DNA of 64,000 nt, from the IMG/VR virus record IMGVR_UViG_3300042384_000288, positions 1 to 64,000 of that record; one strand, given 5' to 3'. Within the stretch, counting starts at the first letter, position 1. The number at the start of each line of letters is the position of its first letter. This document shows positions 33,501 through 46,624 of the stretch, piece by piece. A model generated the notes under the pieces. It saw only the letters and a list, made by a program, of their open reading frames with translations. It did no database searches and had not been told where the DNA came from. The stretch is from a virus. Both the position numbers and the translations under genes were made by a program.

Positions 33501-36500
33501 CTCAAAATAGTACTACGCTAATCGGTGACCCATTGGGTATTAGTAATCTTCGAGATGTTGAGATTAAACAACAAGGCGGTACTATTTTACAAAACAGTGC
33601 ACCTGTTCCGCATGCGAGTCTTTTCCTACTAGATGAAAAAGCTAATTTTATCAATGCTCTTCGTCTTGCTCAACGCGAATATAGCAAATTTAAAAACAAA
33701 TTTTTAGGATTAGCTACAACGTTATCGGGTATTAATCCTACTGATCCTGTTGCTAGTGTAGACTTAATTCTAACCAGTATTAACAGTATTAAGAATACTA
33801 CATTCCCGTGGTATTACAGCGATATGGTACCGTACGGCACATTAAAAAATACAATTACATACACGGTATTTAATACGTTGGATAGTGATTACGAAATTAC
33901 AAATGTTTTTAATGATCAAAATCTAAGCAATCAAGCGGTATTAGTTTATCTAAATGATGTACAATTAACTAAAAATATTGATTATATATTCTTACAGGAT
34001 CGTCCCGCAGTTAGATTTATTGGCGCTACCTTAGAGGGTTTAGAAGTCGATGATATTATTCAGTTAGTTGAATACACTAATACTGATGGTAACTACATTC
34101 CAGAGACTCCAACAAAATTAGGATTATGGCCAAAATATGTTCCTCAGATATTTTTAGATGATACCTATAGACAACCGATTAATGTTCTCCAAGGACACGA
34201 CGGTAGTATTACTCCAACGTTTGGCGATTACCGAGATAATTTTTTATTAGAATTAGAGAAACGTATCTACAATAACATAAAAGTATTAGATACTGCTTAT
34301 GAAAATGTTGTTGACGTAGTTCCTGGAAAATTTAGAGAAACTGACTACAATCTGACAGAAATGACACAGATATTATCTCAAGGATTTTTAAATTGGGTAG
34401 GCAACAACAAAATTGATTTTAGCTCAAACGATTCATTTAGACCCAACGATGCTTTTACTTGGAACTATAATGCGTTTCCTGACAGAGTCGACGGTGAAAT
34501 ACTGCCAGGCAGCTGGCGTGCTTGTTATCAATATTTTTATGATACTTTCCGCCCTCACTTAACACCTTGGGAAATGTTAGGATTTTCTGAAAAACCCGAT
34601 TGGTGGGAGGAATTCTACGGACCGGCACCATATACCGGCAGCAACAAATTGCTATGGGACGACCTAGAAGCTGGACGTATTCGCGAAGGCAAGAGATCAT
34701 TGATTGATCTAGGGCTGGGATTAGGTATAGATCCACGTTATGCTCGTCCGGGATTATCTGCATTAATACCAGTAGATGAAAACGGACAATTATTAAGCCC
34801 AGTGGCAGCAATAACTGGAGCATATAAATCTAATAGAGCAGGAGGTAGCTGGACTGTAGGTCAATATGGGCCTGTAGAGTATGCTTGGCGCACAAGTAGT
34901 GACTATCCATTTGCAATGCAAAGGGCTGCGGCCTTGGCTAAACCAGGCAGATATTTTGGTTTATTAGCAGATGCGTTTAATTACTATTACGACGAGACGT
35001 TAGATCAATATTTAACAAGAGGTACTAATAGACATATAACTCAATTTGACATAAATTACAACGGTAACTCTATCAACGGTCGTGTCTACAGAAGTGCAGG
35101 CTGGATAAACTGGGTAGCTGATTATTTGGTCAATCAAGGAATAAATCCTGCATCTGAAATACTTACAAAAATACAAAATTATGAAATTAAACTGTCATAT
35201 AAAACTGCAGGCTTTACCGATCAAAAATATCTTCAGATATTAGCAGAACAAGTAAGTCCAAGCAGTTTTGGTGACAGTATTGCAATACCTAACGAAAATT
35301 ATCAAGTTCATTTGTATAAATCGACTCCTGTTAACACGCTTCGTTATAGTGCAGTTATTGTTGAAAAAACATCCAATGGATATACTGTCAGAGGATATGA
35401 TTTAAATAATCCATTCTTTGTAATAATACCTAGTCAGGCAAATAATAATGCTACTAGAATCAATGTACTGAATAGTAGTGCTTCTATCTATAATAATTTT
35501 CAAAATCTTAGATTAACTGTGCCTTACGGTTATGAATTTACTACACAACAACAAATAGTTGACTTTCTGATTGGATATGAAAGAAATCTAAAAGGCAGAG
35601 GATTCACATTCGAAGAATTAGACAATCAACTAGGACAGGTTAAGAGTTTTAGATTAAGCGCAGAAGAATTTTTGTTTTGGGCACAACAGGGATGGAAGGC
35701 AGGTAGTATATTAGTGTTAAGCCCGGTAATTAATACTGTTCGAGCTACAACTATAAGCGGAATTACAGATGGAATCACGGATAGTCAATACGGTAGCAAA
35801 GTATTAGATGTTAATTTCCAAATGGTTAAAAATAATAATTATGATGTAATGCGATCAGCAACAGAATTTAAACTAACACTAACTGGTGACGGTGCAGTTG
35901 TGGGTTATTTAGAAGTTGATGTAGTACAATATGAACATGTATTAATCTTTGACAATAATACTGTGTTCAACGATGTTATTTATGAACCAGAGTCCGGTAG
36001 TCGTCAGTACAGACTTAGATTAATTGGACAAAAAACAGGTGCCTGGGATGGTAGTCTGTATGCTCCGGGATTTATATATAATTCGGGTGTAGTTGATTTA
36101 TGGAATCAAGGTAAGGATTATCTCAAAGGTGATCTAGTAGAATTTAAAAATCAATATTATGTTGCATTGGAAAATATTATTGCAGCTCCAGAATTTCAAT
36201 TTGGATTGTGGCAAATTATTGCGTCTAGTGAAATTAAAAAAGGACTTTTACCAAACTTTAGTACGCTGGCCAGTGCTGCAGAAGACTACTACGACAGTTA
36301 CGGTAGTATCAAAGATAAAAACCAAATACAACAAAGTCATAGCCTAATAGGATTCAAACCAAGACAGTATTTGAGTGATCTGGGACTAAGTGAAACTAGT
36401 CAAATTGAATTTTACAAGGGATTTATCAATCAAAAAGGTAGTGCAAATGCAGTAAACCAACTGCTTAATGCAGTGTTTAACAACTTAAACAGTAACATTG

Positions 36501-39500
36501 AATTCTATGAAGAATGGGCAGTGCGAGTAGGTGAATACGGAGCACTACAAAGTAATCCTTATGTGGAAATACCGTTAGCTGAAAATGAATACTCAGCTAA
36601 TCCTGCAATTGCACGTTTTGTTGCTGGCGCACAGTTTAACGACGGCGACGGTATATCGGTATTTAACGAAACTCAATTGTACAAATCCGAAGGAGTGTTT
36701 ACTGCTAGTATTGCATTAAATCGTACAAGTGCTAGTAACTATGACAACGATATTACCACTGCAGGTTACGTGAATATCAATGATGTTGACCTAACAATAT
36801 TCGATCTAGCCAACTACCAAAACATAGCGGGCGAAAATAGTCTAGATCGAATTGGTAGTGGGTTTACCATCTGGTGCGCCAAAGATTTCCAACAACGCTG
36901 GAACGTTTATCGTGTTACAGAAACAAGAAATACAGTACTAAGTGTAACTAATAGTTTAGATGGATTTATTACATTTACAACAAAATTGCCACACAAATTA
37001 ATTTTAGACGAAATATTTGTTATTAAGAGTTTTGATCCGGCATTTGATGGTTTTTATCAAGTGCGCACTGTTGTAAGTCTAACAGAGATTATGGTTCAAT
37101 ATACCGGAGATACTGCAGATCTAACTACGTTAGAAGGTGATGGACTACTGTTTGTTTTAGACAGTCTACGTTTCCAATACATGGAAGATGCACGTAAATA
37201 TCTTCCGCCGCACGGTTGGCAAGTGGGAGAAAAGATTTGGATTGATGAAGATGCAGCTACTAACTTAATACAAGGGCAACCTATTGCAACTCCAAATAAC
37301 ACATGGAAAGTTTATGAAAAAACGAGACCATGGAACGTAACTCAAGATTTAGATCGCATATCTACATTTGACAATGCCAACGGATTTGGTACTAGTATCA
37401 AAATGACGCAGGATAATCGAGTGATTGTCAGTGGAGCACCTTATCAAAATCTCGGAGTAGGTATAGTAAATACATTCTTGAAAGATAGTCAAGACAATTT
37501 CAATGAGGGGTTTGTTGTTGCTCCGGATACTGGCAACGCCACTGTTACCACAGCTAGCTTTGGATCAGTTGTAGATTTAGCACAGCTGAGAGGAATTACG
37601 TATCTAGCAGTAGGTGCCCCTCTAAGCAGCATCAATTCTAATACTAACATTGGGTTAGTGTATATCTATAAGAAAGACTCCAATGTAGCTGGATTTAGCA
37701 AAGCACAAGTGTTAGTAGGTATAGCAGGCCAAGATCAATTCGGTACAAGTTTAGCATTTAATCAAGATGGTAGTTGGTTATATGTAGGCGGAGTTGGAAA
37801 TAATGGTAAGGTTAGCTTATATGGTTTAAAACGTTTTGTTGAAAAAAATACCGGAATAGTAGTAGCTAGCTTAGGTAGTTCGACTGTAACAGTTCCGTTT
37901 GTTAGAGACCCTAATGTAAATTCAACTGATGCTAACAGTTTATTGATAACGTCATTTGGCAGAACATATATTCCGGTTATTGATTATACCGTTAATGGGC
38001 AAACAATAACGTTTAAAAATGCCTTTGCGGCAAATACAGAAATTACAGTAAGTCAAGGTCCGTACTATGCAATGTTAAATAACGGAGTGCCGTTGACACA
38101 TCCATTAGGTACAACTGGTACACAATATGGGTACGCACTGTCTAGCAGTTTTGACGGAGCACAACTTGCTGTAGGAGCTCCTAATGACACTGTGCAAGGC
38201 AAACTAGGCGCTGGTAGTGTTTGGGCATACGATCGATTAATTGAAGCGTTTAAGGCAGATGGTGGTATAGATTATGTAACTCAAAGCAATATAGCTGAAG
38301 TATACCGTGTTACAATCGAAGATGTTGAAGTAAATGATTACAAAATTATCGGAAGTAATACAGTAAGATTCCTTACTCCTCCACCGATTGGCAAAGTTAT
38401 TTTTGTTGAAACTAATCAATTTGTTTTATTAGAACGTATTACAGGCAAAGATGAGTTCATTCAAGCCAATGCTGCATTAGGTACTAGTTTAACAATTTGT
38501 TCAAACAATTGTGCGATTTATGTTGGTGCTCCATACTATGATAATGGAACAGCATACAACACTGGTGCAGTGTATAAATTCCACAATAGAGGTCGTTTAT
38601 ACGGAACCAATACTGGTACTACAGTAAACCCAACATTTACGCCAGGCGATAGTATTCGTTTAGATAACTTTGAAGTAACGGCAACAGGAACTACATTAGA
38701 TGATCTAGTTAATGATATTAATAATGCAGGTATTTTGGGTGTTAGTGCATTGAACGATCAAGGCAGACTAAGATTAAATTCTGATAAAACTGTAGCTAAA
38801 AACTTATTGCGTATGCTAGCAGGAACTGGTACAATATATGTTGATGCTGGTTTAGAAATTTTTGCACAAATGCAACTTATTACTAATCCATTTGATACTC
38901 CCGGTGAATACTTTGGTACTAAAGTTAAATTAGCAGCCAATGCCACCATGTTGGTAATTGGCAGTGGTCGCGGGACAACCAAAACATTCACTACATTAGA
39001 TAATGAAACAACAAATTTTGACTTTAACGCAACAGTATTCCGTGACGATATAGTAGGTAGTGGAAGTGTATACATTTACGAACTATACGATGATCCTCGA
39101 GATGCAGTTGAATATCCGGGTCGATATCAATACTGTCAACAGCTTAGTGTTATAAATCCACTACATCCTGATGACCCTGATTATAATCCGCAAGAAGGAT
39201 TAAATCCGGGCGACCAGTTTGGCTATGCGTTAGATATTGAAGGCACGTACATTATTATTAGTTCGCTAAAAGATAGTACTGCAGGCGCTAATGCAGGTGA
39301 TGTCTATGTGTTTAATAATCCTACAATGACTCGAGGATGGAATTTAATACATTACCAAGAAGAAACTGTAGATCCTGACAGTGTAAGTAGAATGTACTTG
39401 TACGATAGTACTGCTAGCACAATTTTAAGTAACCTACAATTTATCGATCCTGCCAAAGGACGTATCTTAGGGCAAGCAGAACAAGAAATTACATATAAAA

Positions 39501-42500
39501 CAGAATATGATCCTGCTCTGTATAATGCGGGAACAAATAACACAACCGACATTAATTCTCAACTCTATTGGGGAGCGAATCACGTTGGGCAAGTATGGTG
39601 GGATTTAAGTACTGTGCGTTTCATTGATTACGAACAGGGCACGTTAACATATCGTAGTATTAACTGGGGAGGAGTTTTTCCTGGCTCATCAATTGACGTT
39701 TACGAATGGGTAGAAAGTGATGTTATTCCTAGTCAATATGTTGAAAATGACGGAAACGGGATTCCTAAATTCGAAAATGACGGTGCGTATGTAGAAGAAA
39801 TATTTGTAGATCCTACAAGTAATATCATTTCTACTAGATATTATTTCTGGGTCAGAGACAAAACTATAGTAGATCCAAATAATCCTACACGTCGATTACC
39901 GATTCAATCAGTGGCTAGTATTATCGAAAATCCTAAAGCTCAAGGTATAGCCTACGGTGCGATCGTACGCAATGATGCAGTAATATTATATAATGTAACT
40001 CCGTTCTTAACAGCAGACGATACAGTATTGCATATCGATTATCAGAAAACTATTAACTCTAATATTATTCACAGTGAATATGAACTTATACAAAAAGGTA
40101 ATGCAAGTGCAATACTGCCTGCTAAAATAATCAATAAATTAGTAGATAGTTTAAGTGGTGTTGATGTTGAGGGTAACAGCGTACCAGATCCAACGCTGAG
40201 TCCTGCAGAACAATACGGTATAGGTGTACGCCCAAGACAAAGTATGTTTGTTAATCGTTTAGTTGCAGTAGCACAGTTAGTATCTTTTGTAAATGCAGTT
40301 TTTCAAGAAACTCCAATTACAGGCAATGCCGATCTTAGTGCTTTAAGTGCTGAGGATCCGCTACCTACTGACAAATTAGGCGAATACAATTTAAGAGTAG
40401 CAACTGATATTGAGTTAGCATACATCGATAGAGAACCATTGTCTGTGGGAACTATTGCGCTGGTCGAAAACGACACAACGCAGAGCGGATTGTGGGTATT
40501 ATATAGATTAGACGAAAACAGACAATGGGTAATTGATCGTGTTCAAAGTTACAAAAATAGTCTATACTGGGATTACGTTGACTGGTACGCTGTTGGATAT
40601 GATTCCTCAACGAAACCTACTTTTAGTGTGGACTCGGTTGTTGATGCATTAAAACAACCAGTTGCTGCAAATGATCTAATCAAAGTTAACAATGTAGGAA
40701 ACGGTCAGTGGCGCTTATTTTTAGTAGCGTTTAACGGAGCATTGATTACAGTTGGTATTCAAAATGGCACTATTCAACTTAATAGTGTGTTAGGTAACTA
40801 CGAAGACAATGGAATTGGTTATGGTAATCAAGGATTTGATCTAAGTAGGCATGACCAAAGTCCTAATACTGAAATCCGTGGTATTATTATTGCTATTATT
40901 GAAACAATTTTTGTTGGAGATCTAGCTGGTAAAGTGAATGAATTGTTCTTTACCCTAATTAATTATCTGTTAACTGAACAACCTTATGTAGACTGGTTAT
41001 TTAAGAGCAGTTTTATTAGTGTGAAACATCAATTGAGAACATTGAGTCAATTCCCTAGCTATGTTCGAGATAATCAAACATACTACCAAGATTATATCAA
41101 CGAAGTTAAACCTTATAGAACTAAAATTCGAGAATATTTAATTAACTATACTGGATCCGACGAATTTGAGGGTAGTATTACTGACTTTGATTTACCTGCA
41201 TATTATGACAGATCTTTAGGGCTGTTCCGTAGCCCAAGCGGTGAACAAGTGGTAGCTGACTTAGCAAGATGGCAGACACAACCGTATAATGAGTGGTATA
41301 ATAATCGTGCATTAGAAATTAGTAGTATTGTAGTAAGCACCGCAGGTGCAGGATACACTACTCCACCAGTAGTTACTATTACTGGAGGTGGTGGCGTAGG
41401 TGCCACAGCCGAAGCTGTTATTGATGGCAACAACGGATCAGTGATCGGTATTACTGTAACAAACAGCGGTGGTGGATATTCAACCACCCCTACTATCAAT
41501 CTTAACGGTAGTGCAACTACTACTGCTGAAGCTGTTCCGGTTATGGCTAATAGACTCATAAGAAGTTTTGACACTCGTATTAAATTTGATAGAATAACTT
41601 ATCATACTACAATAAAAGAGTGGGCAGCTAACACCGCATATCGTGCAGGAGACATAGTCGCGCACTCGCAATTAGATGGCAATAAGTCTATTAGAAAAGC
41701 ATATACTGTAAATGTAGACATTATCACAGGTACAACTTTTGTAGCAACAGACTACACAGTATACGGTGCCGGCGAATTTAGTACAGCCAATGATCGCATA
41801 TTAGGTTATTACGAGCCAAGAGATACAATGCCGGCTATAGAAACAATTACACGATCTATAGATGTAGTGCAAGATGTTACTAACGCAAATATTATGTTTG
41901 TGACAGCTTTACCAGGTCTACGTAGAGATATGACTATCAGCGGAAGTGGTGCTAATGCAGCAACTATCACTGAAGTGGTATCAGGTGTGTTATTATTAAG
42001 CGGAAACATAACAGCTAATATTGGTAATTACCTAACACAAACAAGATTTTCAAATACATATATCAATACTGGAAATGTTAGCACTTCAAAATGGGCTAAT
42101 GTTGTTGCTACAGCTAATGTACAAATTACTGCAGAATTCCCTACAACATATGGCAACATAACTAATGCATATCGTGTAAGTTCTTATATTACTGAGCACG
42201 AATTTGATTTTGCTAATGTTGTTACTATAGTTGATACAACAACATTACCAGAGTCAACAGTAACTATTACATCAGTTTACCCTGTGGCCAACGACGTAAT
42301 CGCGGTACAACTTGATAGAGAACAAACTCAAGATTCGGGCAACATAATAACTGCAACTTACAAAAATCTAAGTCAATTAGTATCTGATTTAGAGTATCCT
42401 GGAGTTCAATTACAAGGAAGTCAATTTGTACAAGGACCAGGATACGATGCACCGTTTGGCAGCGTATTTGACAATATAGATTATAACAGTGACGGAACTC

Positions 42501-43276
42501 CGTTGCTAAGTGAAGCATCATTAGATTCTGTAATCCGTAGTACATATTCGGACTTGTTATTAGGCACCCGTGCGGAAGATATTAATATAGAAGGTGGAGA
42601 ATATGTTGATACGTACTCAAGCCATGCGCCAGAAGAACTAGTACCGGGGCGAGTATATGACGCATTGGATATGCAGATATATACAAAAATTAATGGTAAT
42701 ACAGAAGTTTTGGGATATCGCGTATTTACAAACATGCTAGACTATGTAACGTATACACGAATAGCAGATGCGCATTCAACAACACTAACGCAGGTATTAC
42801 TACCAACAGATACAGAAATTCATGTAGATGATGCTACCGTTTTAATGGAGCCAAATCCAGCAGCAAACTTACCCGGTATAGTGTTTATTGGTTGCGAAAG
42901 AATTGTCTACTATAGAATTAACAGAACTACTAACGTAATTGGCCTTATTCGTCGAGGCACACACGGTACGGCAATTATGCCAATACATGGCATAGGTGCA
43001 CGTGTAATTGACAGTGGACAAACACAGCATATACCTACAATAACAGTTGGCACAAATAACGCTAATGTTAGTGTTTGGTTTAACAGTGGAGCAAACGTTG
43101 CCACCGACGGTACTGGCTTCGAAGGTTCGACAACTGAGGCTGTTAATTTCTTAAAAGCCGCTACCGCAGGAAATGTACAAATAGCAACCGTTTCTGAGAT
43201 GATTATCACCGAGGATGCGGTAAATACATTAACGACTGAAGACGGCCAGATACTCATTGAGGAAGACCAAGCATGA
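30569..43276 (+). CDS. Giant baseplate/tail structural protein with beta-propeller repeats
   Basis: At 4,235 residues this one gene fills a fifth of the window. The N-terminus ([60 protein letters not shown]) matches large structural proteins I recall after gene 6 in marine T4-like phages, the gp7 position. Residues about 2260-2920 hold at least six spaced FG-GAP-type blades such as FGTSIKM...[27 protein letters not shown] and [18 protein letters not shown], consistent with an integrin-like beta-propeller. Near 3500 comes a conserved [16 protein letters not shown] segment. Residues 3590-3650 contain GYTTPP and GYSTTP elements. The start at 30569 is weakly supported by TTTAGAGAATGG. Its last four bases overlap the next gene. 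Confidence 0.7.
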   Translation: MAVKKTLDFLPTIFRSDTNNKFLSATMDQLVEEPNLTRLHGYIGRKFAPTYKVNDSYISESSGDRQNYQLEPGVVVKNKQDEITFFSSYPDLLNKIRYYGGNIDDHSRLFDSQYYSFDPQISYDKLVNFSQYYWLPDGPDAVEVNTTGINLIETYIVTRDAATNSYIFRSEGKIDYSITLARGGTYRFIVDQPGFPFWIQTELGADGRVTATPTLSARDVLGVENNGIDSGIVTFRVPLDTAQDRFIIMQTVYNVDYAVPLEYTSLQNKFLSQFLANYPQYSGITGTLDGKYLVFILPEGTVNRSQAAFTNDAVVDPVTNAIIPGYDVGYVVPSSIHYGVWQVKFVDVPGVAEKLIRLVHIQNVAINEKVYIRYGVLNANKEYFKDYDGFFYEVPLLSSILDTLYVQDAASAGMYEAVKIINYVGWNIDVENDIIGKVNYTSPNGVQFTSGLKIEFGSDVIPASYQNKQYYAENIGDSIRLVWVDLLVTPEPYRAELALNYPLGIGENSSNAEYITINRASRDLNAWSRNNRWFHRDVIVATATYNNTVPLIDQRNRAKRPIIQFELDLQLVNQGRIGKQAVDILDLFTLDPFTELQGTVALTAFGTTLTNGLRVLFAGAVDPLVKNKIYTIELVQYGYDTELRQPSGEFYVNLVIAEDGASEAYDTVVITQGRFKGTQWYFDGIDWKESQQKTNLQQAPLFDVADINGKSFTEFERTTFAGTKLFGYAESSAAVLDPVLQLPLSYRNLATQGELEFNTFFNTDTFSYLLDGVSVTNAVSTGFVQRVISRDVLSPKNTWRTVVEDTKQYQLIGYNADGINSAFTLDVRTAPSQSVPYLKVFKNYVYQTTDRWILIDNTVRLVQSLNFTGDGVTASFTVDNTLNGIIVSIDGVLQTPSLFGIAGNVVTFEVPPSKNSIILIRTIQLPTINDKIDILIYSKQPSEFGVYQIPLNLELNARNTNIESVTLGQMRNHLVAMSQNSTTLIGDPLGISNLRDVEIKQQGGTILQNSAPVPHASLFLLDEKANFINALRLAQREYSKFKNKFLGLATTLSGINPTDPVASVDLILTSINSIKNTTFPWYYSDMVPYGTLKNTITYTVFNTLDSDYEITNVFNDQNLSNQAVLVYLNDVQLTKNIDYIFLQDRPAVRFIGATLEGLEVDDIIQLVEYTNTDGNYIPETPTKLGLWPKYVPQIFLDDTYRQPINVLQGHDGSITPTFGDYRDNFLLELEKRIYNNIKVLDTAYENVVDVVPGKFRETDYNLTEMTQILSQGFLNWVGNNKIDFSSNDSFRPNDAFTWNYNAFPDRVDGEILPGSWRACYQYFYDTFRPHLTPWEMLGFSEKPDWWEEFYGPAPYTGSNKLLWDDLEAGRIREGKRSLIDLGLGLGIDPRYARPGLSALIPVDENGQLLSPVAAITGAYKSNRAGGSWTVGQYGPVEYAWRTSSDYPFAMQRAAALAKPGRYFGLLADAFNYYYDETLDQYLTRGTNRHITQFDINYNGNSINGRVYRSAGWINWVADYLVNQGINPASEILTKIQNYEIKLSYKTAGFTDQKYLQILAEQVSPSSFGDSIAIPNENYQVHLYKSTPVNTLRYSAVIVEKTSNGYTVRGYDLNNPFFVIIPSQANNNATRINVLNSSASIYNNFQNLRLTVPYGYEFTTQQQIVDFLIGYERNLKGRGFTFEELDNQLGQVKSFRLSAEEFLFWAQQGWKAGSILVLSPVINTVRATTISGITDGITDSQYGSKVLDVNFQMVKNNNYDVMRSATEFKLTLTGDGAVVGYLEVDVVQYEHVLIFDNNTVFNDVIYEPESGSRQYRLRLIGQKTGAWDGSLYAPGFIYNSGVVDLWNQGKDYLKGDLVEFKNQYYVALENIIAAPEFQFGLWQIIASSEIKKGLLPNFSTLASAAEDYYDSYGSIKDKNQIQQSHSLIGFKPRQYLSDLGLSETSQIEFYKGFINQKGSANAVNQLLNAVFNNLNSNIEFYEEWAVRVGEYGALQSNPYVEIPLAENEYSANPAIARFVAGAQFNDGDGISVFNETQLYKSEGVFTASIALNRTSASNYDNDITTAGYVNINDVDLTIFDLANYQNIAGENSLDRIGSGFTIWCAKDFQQRWNVYRVTETRNTVLSVTNSLDGFITFTTKLPHKLILDEIFVIKSFDPAFDGFYQVRTVVSLTEIMVQYTGDTADLTTLEGDGLLFVLDSLRFQYMEDARKYLPPHGWQVGEKIWIDEDAATNLIQGQPIATPNNTWKVYEKTRPWNVTQDLDRISTFDNANGFGTSIKMTQDNRVIVSGAPYQNLGVGIVNTFLKDSQDNFNEGFVVAPDTGNATVTTASFGSVVDLAQLRGITYLAVGAPLSSINSNTNIGLVYIYKKDSNVAGFSKAQVLVGIAGQDQFGTSLAFNQDGSWLYVGGVGNNGKVSLYGLKRFVEKNTGIVVASLGSSTVTVPFVRDPNVNSTDANSLLITSFGRTYIPVIDYTVNGQTITFKNAFAANTEITVSQGPYYAMLNNGVPLTHPLGTTGTQYGYALSSSFDGAQLAVGAPNDTVQGKLGAGSVWAYDRLIEAFKADGGIDYVTQSNIAEVYRVTIEDVEVNDYKIIGSNTVRFLTPPPIGKVIFVETNQFVLLERITGKDEFIQANAALGTSLTICSNNCAIYVGAPYYDNGTAYNTGAVYKFHNRGRLYGTNTGTTVNPTFTPGDSIRLDNFEVTATGTTLDDLVNDINNAGILGVSALNDQGRLRLNSDKTVAKNLLRMLAGTGTIYVDAGLEIFAQMQLITNPFDTPGEYFGTKVKLAANATMLVIGSGRGTTKTFTTLDNETTNFDFNATVFRDDIVGSGSVYIYELYDDPRDAVEYPGRYQYCQQLSVINPLHPDDPDYNPQEGLNPGDQFGYALDIEGTYIIISSLKDSTAGANAGDVYVFNNPTMTRGWNLIHYQEETVDPDSVSRMYLYDSTASTILSNLQFIDPAKGRILGQAEQEITYKTEYDPALYNAGTNNTTDINSQLYWGANHVGQVWWDLSTVRFIDYEQGTLTYRSINWGGVFPGSSIDVYEWVESDVIPSQYVENDGNGIPKFENDGAYVEEIFVDPTSNIISTRYYFWVRDKTIVDPNNPTRRLPIQSVASIIENPKAQGIAYGAIVRNDAVILYNVTPFLTADDTVLHIDYQKTINSNIIHSEYELIQKGNASAILPAKIINKLVDSLSGVDVEGNSVPDPTLSPAEQYGIGVRPRQSMFVNRLVAVAQLVSFVNAVFQETPITGNADLSALSAEDPLPTDKLGEYNLRVATDIELAYIDREPLSVGTIALVENDTTQSGLWVLYRLDENRQWVIDRVQSYKNSLYWDYVDWYAVGYDSSTKPTFSVDSVVDALKQPVAANDLIKVNNVGNGQWRLFLVAFNGALITVGIQNGTIQLNSVLGNYEDNGIGYGNQGFDLSRHDQSPNTEIRGIIIAIIETIFVGDLAGKVNELFFTLINYLLTEQPYVDWLFKSSFISVKHQLRTLSQFPSYVRDNQTYYQDYINEVKPYRTKIREYLINYTGSDEFEGSITDFDLPAYYDRSLGLFRSPSGEQVVADLARWQTQPYNEWYNNRALEISSIVVSTAGAGYTTPPVVTITGGGGVGATAEAVIDGNNGSVIGITVTNSGGGYSTTPTINLNGSATTTAEAVPVMANRLIRSFDTRIKFDRITYHTTIKEWAANTAYRAGDIVAHSQLDGNKSIRKAYTVNVDIITGTTFVATDYTVYGAGEFSTANDRILGYYEPRDTMPAIETITRSIDVVQDVTNANIMFVTALPGLRRDMTISGSGANAATITEVVSGVLLLSGNITANIGNYLTQTRFSNTYINTGNVSTSKWANVVATANVQITAEFPTTYGNITNAYRVSSYITEHEFDFANVVTIVDTTTLPESTVTITSVYPVANDVIAVQLDREQTQDSGNIITATYKNLSQLVSDLEYPGVQLQGSQFVQGPGYDAPFGSVFDNIDYNSDGTPLLSEASLDSVIRSTYSDLLLGTRAEDINIEGGEYVDTYSSHAPEELVPGRVYDALDMQIYTKINGNTEVLGYRVFTNMLDYVTYTRIADAHSTTLTQVLLPTDTEIHVDDATVLMEPNPAANLPGIVFIGCERIVYYRINRTTNVIGLIRRGTHGTAIMPIHGIGARVIDSGQTQHIPTITVGTNNANVSVWFNSGANVATDGTGFEGSTTEAVNFLKAATAGNVQIATVSEMIITEDAVNTLTTEDGQILIEEDQA

Positions 43277-44394
43277 CAATAAAAATTAGCGAATTAAGCA
43301 GTTTAACCACGGTACAGGGCAATGTACAAATACCGTTGGTTGCCAACGTCGCAGGAACACTAACTACAGTTAGGGGAAATGTTGCCCAACTAACTGACTA
43401 CATATTAGGTACCTCTGGTATTGACTATGCTAATATTATAGCTAATGCAGCAACGCAGGCAGGGCAAATTTCTAATCTGACTAGTAATGCTGCAGTACAG
43501 TCGGGGCTGATAGCAGAACTACAAAGTAATGTAACAATATTACAGGGTGATATTATTACACTAACAGCCAATGCGGCTACACAGTCAGGTGAACTAGCAA
43601 CACTAACAGCCAATGCGGCTACACAGTCAGGTGAACTAGCAACACTAACAGCCAATGCGGCTACACAGTCAGGTGAGCTAGCAACACTAACAGCCAATGC
43701 GGCTACACAATCAGGTGAGCTAGCAACACTAACAGCCAATGCGGCAGTGCAATCAGGTGAGCTAGCAACACTAACAGCCAATGCGGCTACACAGTCAGGT
43801 GAGCTAGCAACACTAACAGCCAATGCGGCTACACAGTCAGGTGAGCTAGCAACACTAACAGCCAATGCGGCAGTTCAATCTGGATTACTAACAGACTTAT
43901 TAGCTAATGCGTCAGAGCAAACTACGGAAATAACTTCAGTAACCGCAAATGTTGCAATATTGCAAAGTAACGTAGCTACTTTATTTGTTAATGCTTCTAC
44001 ATTGGCCAACGTAGCCTCTAGTGGTGACTATAATGATCTGATTAATTCTCCTACGTTAAGCAATGTGGCAATCAGTGGTGACTATAATGATCTGATTAAT
44101 TCTCCTACGTTAAGCAACGTAGCCTCTAGTGGTAACTATAATGATCTGATTAATTCTCCTATATTAAGCAACGTAGCCTCTAGTGGTAACTATGATGATT
44201 TATTTAATTCTCCTATATTAAGCAATGTAGCAATCAGTGGTGACTATAATGATCTGATTAATTTACCAAATCTAGAGGCTATTACTAATTTTGTTCCAGG
44301 CAACGTCGAACATTGGACTGACTTCATCACTACGATTTTTGACGCAGTTAATAATCTAGCGCAACGTGTATCGGATTTAGAAAATCCAACATAA
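43273..44394 (+). CDS. Repeat-rich fibre/adaptor protein
   Basis: This 373-residue protein is built largely of repeats. After 75 residues come heptad-like stretches and then eight 14-residue units of the [14 protein letters not shown] type (two heptads each, about residues 97-208), consistent with a trimeric coiled-coil shaft. Five 18-residue units of the type [18 protein letters not shown] follow (about 246-335). Such SGDYNDLxNxP units are common in phage fibres. The C-terminus ends in a short helix. The start overlaps the giant gene by ATGA, so the two are co-translated. Role as a fibre or as a connector between baseplate and fibres is inferred. Confidence 0.65.
   Translation: MTIKISELSSLTTVQGNVQIPLVANVAGTLTTVRGNVAQLTDYILGTSGIDYANIIANAATQAGQISNLTSNAAVQSGLIAELQSNVTILQGDIITLTANAATQSGELATLTANAATQSGELATLTANAATQSGELATLTANAATQSGELATLTANAAVQSGELATLTANAATQSGELATLTANAATQSGELATLTANAAVQSGLLTDLLANASEQTTEITSVTANVAILQSNVATLFVNASTLANVASSGDYNDLINSPTLSNVAISGDYNDLINSPTLSNVASSGNYNDLINSPILSNVASSGNYDDLFNSPILSNVAISGDYNDLINLPNLEAITNFVPGNVEHWTDFITTIFDAVNNLAQRVSDLENPT
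43561..43896 (+). repeat. 42-bp tandem repeat array (8 units)
   Basis: Units begin at 43561, 43603, 43645, 43687, 43729, 43771, 43813 and 43855 (the last degenerate). Each encodes 14 residues. Identity between units is nearly complete, including silent sites, with GAACTAGC changing to GAGCTAGC after two units, and ACACAG changing to GTGCAA in unit 5. The array invites unit gain or loss by recombination. Confidence 0.95.
44008..44277 (+). repeat. 54-bp tandem repeat array (5 units)
   Basis: Five 18-codon units with alternating versions (GTAGCCTCTAGTGGT versus GTGGCAATCAGTGGT). They encode the [11 protein letters not shown] element. Units are more diverged than the 42-bp array. Confidence 0.9.
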
Positions 44395-44409
44395 AATAGA
44401 GGCAAAAAC

Positions 44410-44577
44410 TTGACAACAAACACGATAAATAATACTATTGAAGAAAATAAACAACAATCTGAGATTCAACAACCTCAAACGAAACAGCCAGATGAGCGTA
44501 GTGGGATTCATGTACAGGGGCATATAAAAATATTTGACCCACAAACAAAAGAAGTTTTCGTAAACGGACGAGCATAA
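44410..44577 (+). CDS. 55-residue protein with TTG start, partial duplicate of the next gene
   Basis: The frame opens at TTG 44410 with GAGG 7 nt before it; there is no in-frame ATG. The first 30 residues are Gln/Asn/Thr-rich (ENKQQSEIQQPQTKQPDE) and look flexible. The end, HIKIFDPQTKEVFVNGRA, closely matches residues 11-28 of the next protein (MVKIFDPKTNEVFVDKKN). It thus looks like a duplicated N-terminal domain that ends where its paralogue continues. The next ATG follows its stop by one nucleotide, so the pair is coupled. A role in the same sub-structure as the next protein is the likely reading. Confidence 0.6.
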   Translation: MTTNTINNTIEENKQQSEIQQPQTKQPDERSGIHVQGHIKIFDPQTKEVFVNGRA

Positions 44578-44578
44578 T

Positions 44579-45205
44579 ATGAGTTTAACAATGAATTTAG
44601 ACGTTATTGGAATGGTAAAGATTTTTGATCCTAAAACAAACGAAGTGTTTGTGGACAAGAAAAATGCCATCCACTACGAAAATATGAGTAAGGCTATTGC
44701 TAATTGTTTAGGAAACAAAAATACTGAACCTGGATTCGGCGGATTTATTACAGAAATGCATTTTGGCAACGGCGGCACCACAGTTGACCCTACTGGAGTT
44801 ATCACATACTTGCCTACTAATACTAATGTGCAGAGTGCAGATTTGTACAGTCCTACATACTATAAAATTGTAGATAATACCAGTGCCGCAAATAGCGACA
44901 AAGCAAGAAATAAAATAGAAATTAGTCATATTGCAGGATTGATTTACACTGACATTATTGTTAGTTGTTTACTAGACTACGGTGAGCCAGCAGGGCAAGC
45001 TGTGTTTGACAATAGCCAAGATTTGAGTGGCGAGTTTATTTTCGACGAGTTAGGATTAAAAGGGTTTAGTAACGACGGAGAAGGACTTGGTCCTTTACTC
45101 ACTCACGTTATCTTTAGTCCAGTGCAAAAATCATTGAATAGATTGATTCAAATTGATTACACAGTGCGTATACAGACACTGACGAATTTAAGTACAAACG
45201 CATAA
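44579..45205 (+). CDS. Virion structural protein, tail-fibre region
   Basis: This 208-residue protein is of a type I recall next to fibre genes in marine T4-like phages. It opens with a strand-rich VKIFDPKTNEVFVDKKNAIH segment, then IHYENMSKAIANCL, EMHFGNGGTTVDPTGVITYLP, SPTYYKIVDN, ISHIAGLIYTDIIVSCLLDYGEP, and near the end FDELGLKG and LLTHVIFSPVQKSLNR. No catalytic motif is visible. The 55-residue gene just before it repeats its first domain. Function is probably structural: fibre attachment or baseplate periphery. Confidence 0.6.
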   Translation: MSLTMNLDVIGMVKIFDPKTNEVFVDKKNAIHYENMSKAIANCLGNKNTEPGFGGFITEMHFGNGGTTVDPTGVITYLPTNTNVQSADLYSPTYYKIVDNTSAANSDKARNKIEISHIAGLIYTDIIVSCLLDYGEPAGQAVFDNSQDLSGEFIFDELGLKGFSNDGEGLGPLLTHVIFSPVQKSLNRLIQIDYTVRIQTLTNLSTNA

Positions 45206-45218
45206 TTAGGATAATAAG

Positions 45219-46616
45219 ATGGCATATACTATAACCACAAGAGACGGACAACTGCTAGGTACCATAGCAGATGGTACCGTAAATACTGTCAATACTGATT
45301 TAATTTTAGTAGGTCGTAACTACAGTAACTATGGGCAAATAAAGCTCGATAACATGGTAAGGTTACTTGAGAATTTTAGCAACAGTGCAGAACCTGTAAG
45401 CCCATTGATAGGACAGTTATGGTGGGATTCTGGCGAAAAAAGATTAAAAATCTGGGGTAATTCAACAACAGACACTAGTCCGGGCGCAGGTAATTGGCGT
45501 AACGTGGGCAGTGCAACTGTATCAACAGCACCTCCTAACACAACTGTAGCAGGCGACATGTGGTTGAATTCATCTACTAGTCAGTTTTATGTATATGATG
45601 GTACAACTCCGTTTAATGCCAACGGATGGGTGTTAGTAGGACCAGGATATAATATTACCAACGGCAAAAGTACTGCACTTTGGGAACAAATTGCTGATAC
45701 TGCCGCAGTATTGCATAATGTTGTTAGCATTTATCTTGATGGTGTTAGAACTGCAATAATTAGCAAAGATCCAGAATTCCAGCCACAGGTAGCTATATCA
45801 GGATTTGGTAATATACAACTTGGGTATAACATGAACAGCAGTTATACTATCTACGGAACTGCTAATAATGCTAGTTTCTTAGGTAATCAGCCTGCTGCTA
45901 ACTATTTCCGTAATAATATCAACAACACAGGAACCGGTACACTAAGCATTGTTAACGATAGTGGAATTACTATCGGAACTGGCTCAGACTTAACATTATC
46001 AGTTAATAGTATTCATGCCAGAGTTATTAATAATACCAATGGGGGCAATGTTGAGATTTTTGCAACAGTTGGCGGAGTTTCGACAAGATACATTACAATC
46101 AATGGTACTACTGGCACGGTAGAGGTTGCAGCAGATCCTACTACTGCATTAGGGGTTGCTACTAAGCAATATGTAGACAATAGATTTATTAATGCAACTT
46201 TAACAGGGGTGTCAACTGCAATAACAGCGCCGGTCAATACTGCTAATACTATGATTGCTACTACTGAATTCGTTATAAATAATTCAGGATTTTTTACAAA
46301 CAAGATTTACCAAGGCGATAGCTACATGGAAATCTTGGATACAGGTACAGGGTCTGCTAATTTAGTAGTAGACGGTACTAGTGTAATGACTGCTAGTCAG
46401 TCAGGAGTTAATCTTAGAAATGGTGCATTGGCAGTGACTCAACCTGATATTTACAATGGTACAGGTAATACTAGAGTAGCCACTACACAATTTGTTAAAA
46501 ACGCTACCCAGTGGTGGGGAGGCAGTGCCAAATATGTTAGTACTGATGCTCCGCAACTAGGAGTAAATGATGCTGGTTCTAATAACGGTGATTTCTGGTT
46601 CCAGTATTCTGTATAA
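45219..46616 (+). CDS. Tail fibre protein 1 of 3
   Basis: This 465-residue protein is the first of three tandem paralogues that share an N-terminal 150 residues: DGTVNTVNTDLILVGRNYS, LLENFSNSAEPVSPLIGQLWWD, GDMWLNSSTSQFYVYDG and a VGPG turn. These domains likely bind the particle or the preceding protein. The distal part is Thr/Asn/Gly-rich with two VATTQFV/ATTEFV-type stripes (TMIATTEFV, TRVATTQFV), common in fibre shafts, and ends in an Asp/Gly/Trp tip (DAGSNNGDFWFQYSV). No chaperone domain is seen. It follows the structural gene by 13 nt. Confidence 0.75.
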   Translation: MAYTITTRDGQLLGTIADGTVNTVNTDLILVGRNYSNYGQIKLDNMVRLLENFSNSAEPVSPLIGQLWWDSGEKRLKIWGNSTTDTSPGAGNWRNVGSATVSTAPPNTTVAGDMWLNSSTSQFYVYDGTTPFNANGWVLVGPGYNITNGKSTALWEQIADTAAVLHNVVSIYLDGVRTAIISKDPEFQPQVAISGFGNIQLGYNMNSSYTIYGTANNASFLGNQPAANYFRNNINNTGTGTLSIVNDSGITIGTGSDLTLSVNSIHARVINNTNGGNVEIFATVGGVSTRYITINGTTGTVEVAADPTTALGVATKQYVDNRFINATLTGVSTAITAPVNTANTMIATTEFVINNSGFFTNKIYQGDSYMEILDTGTGSANLVVDGTSVMTASQSGVNLRNGALAVTQPDIYNGTGNTRVATTQFVKNATQWWGGSAKYVSTDAPQLGVNDAGSNNGDFWFQYSV

Positions 46617-46624
46617 AATAGTAA

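Noticed and set aside
43425-43865. Open frame of 146 codons on the minus strand, made of repeated [10 protein letters not shown] units
   Set aside because: It is the mirror of the 42-bp repeat array in the fibre gene; a 42-bp unit keeps all frames in phase, so an open antisense frame is expected. No start site or promoter supports it.
43561-43896. Regular repeats that might be a CRISPR array
   Set aside because: The 42-bp units are directly joined without unique spacers and are translated in frame as fibre repeats.
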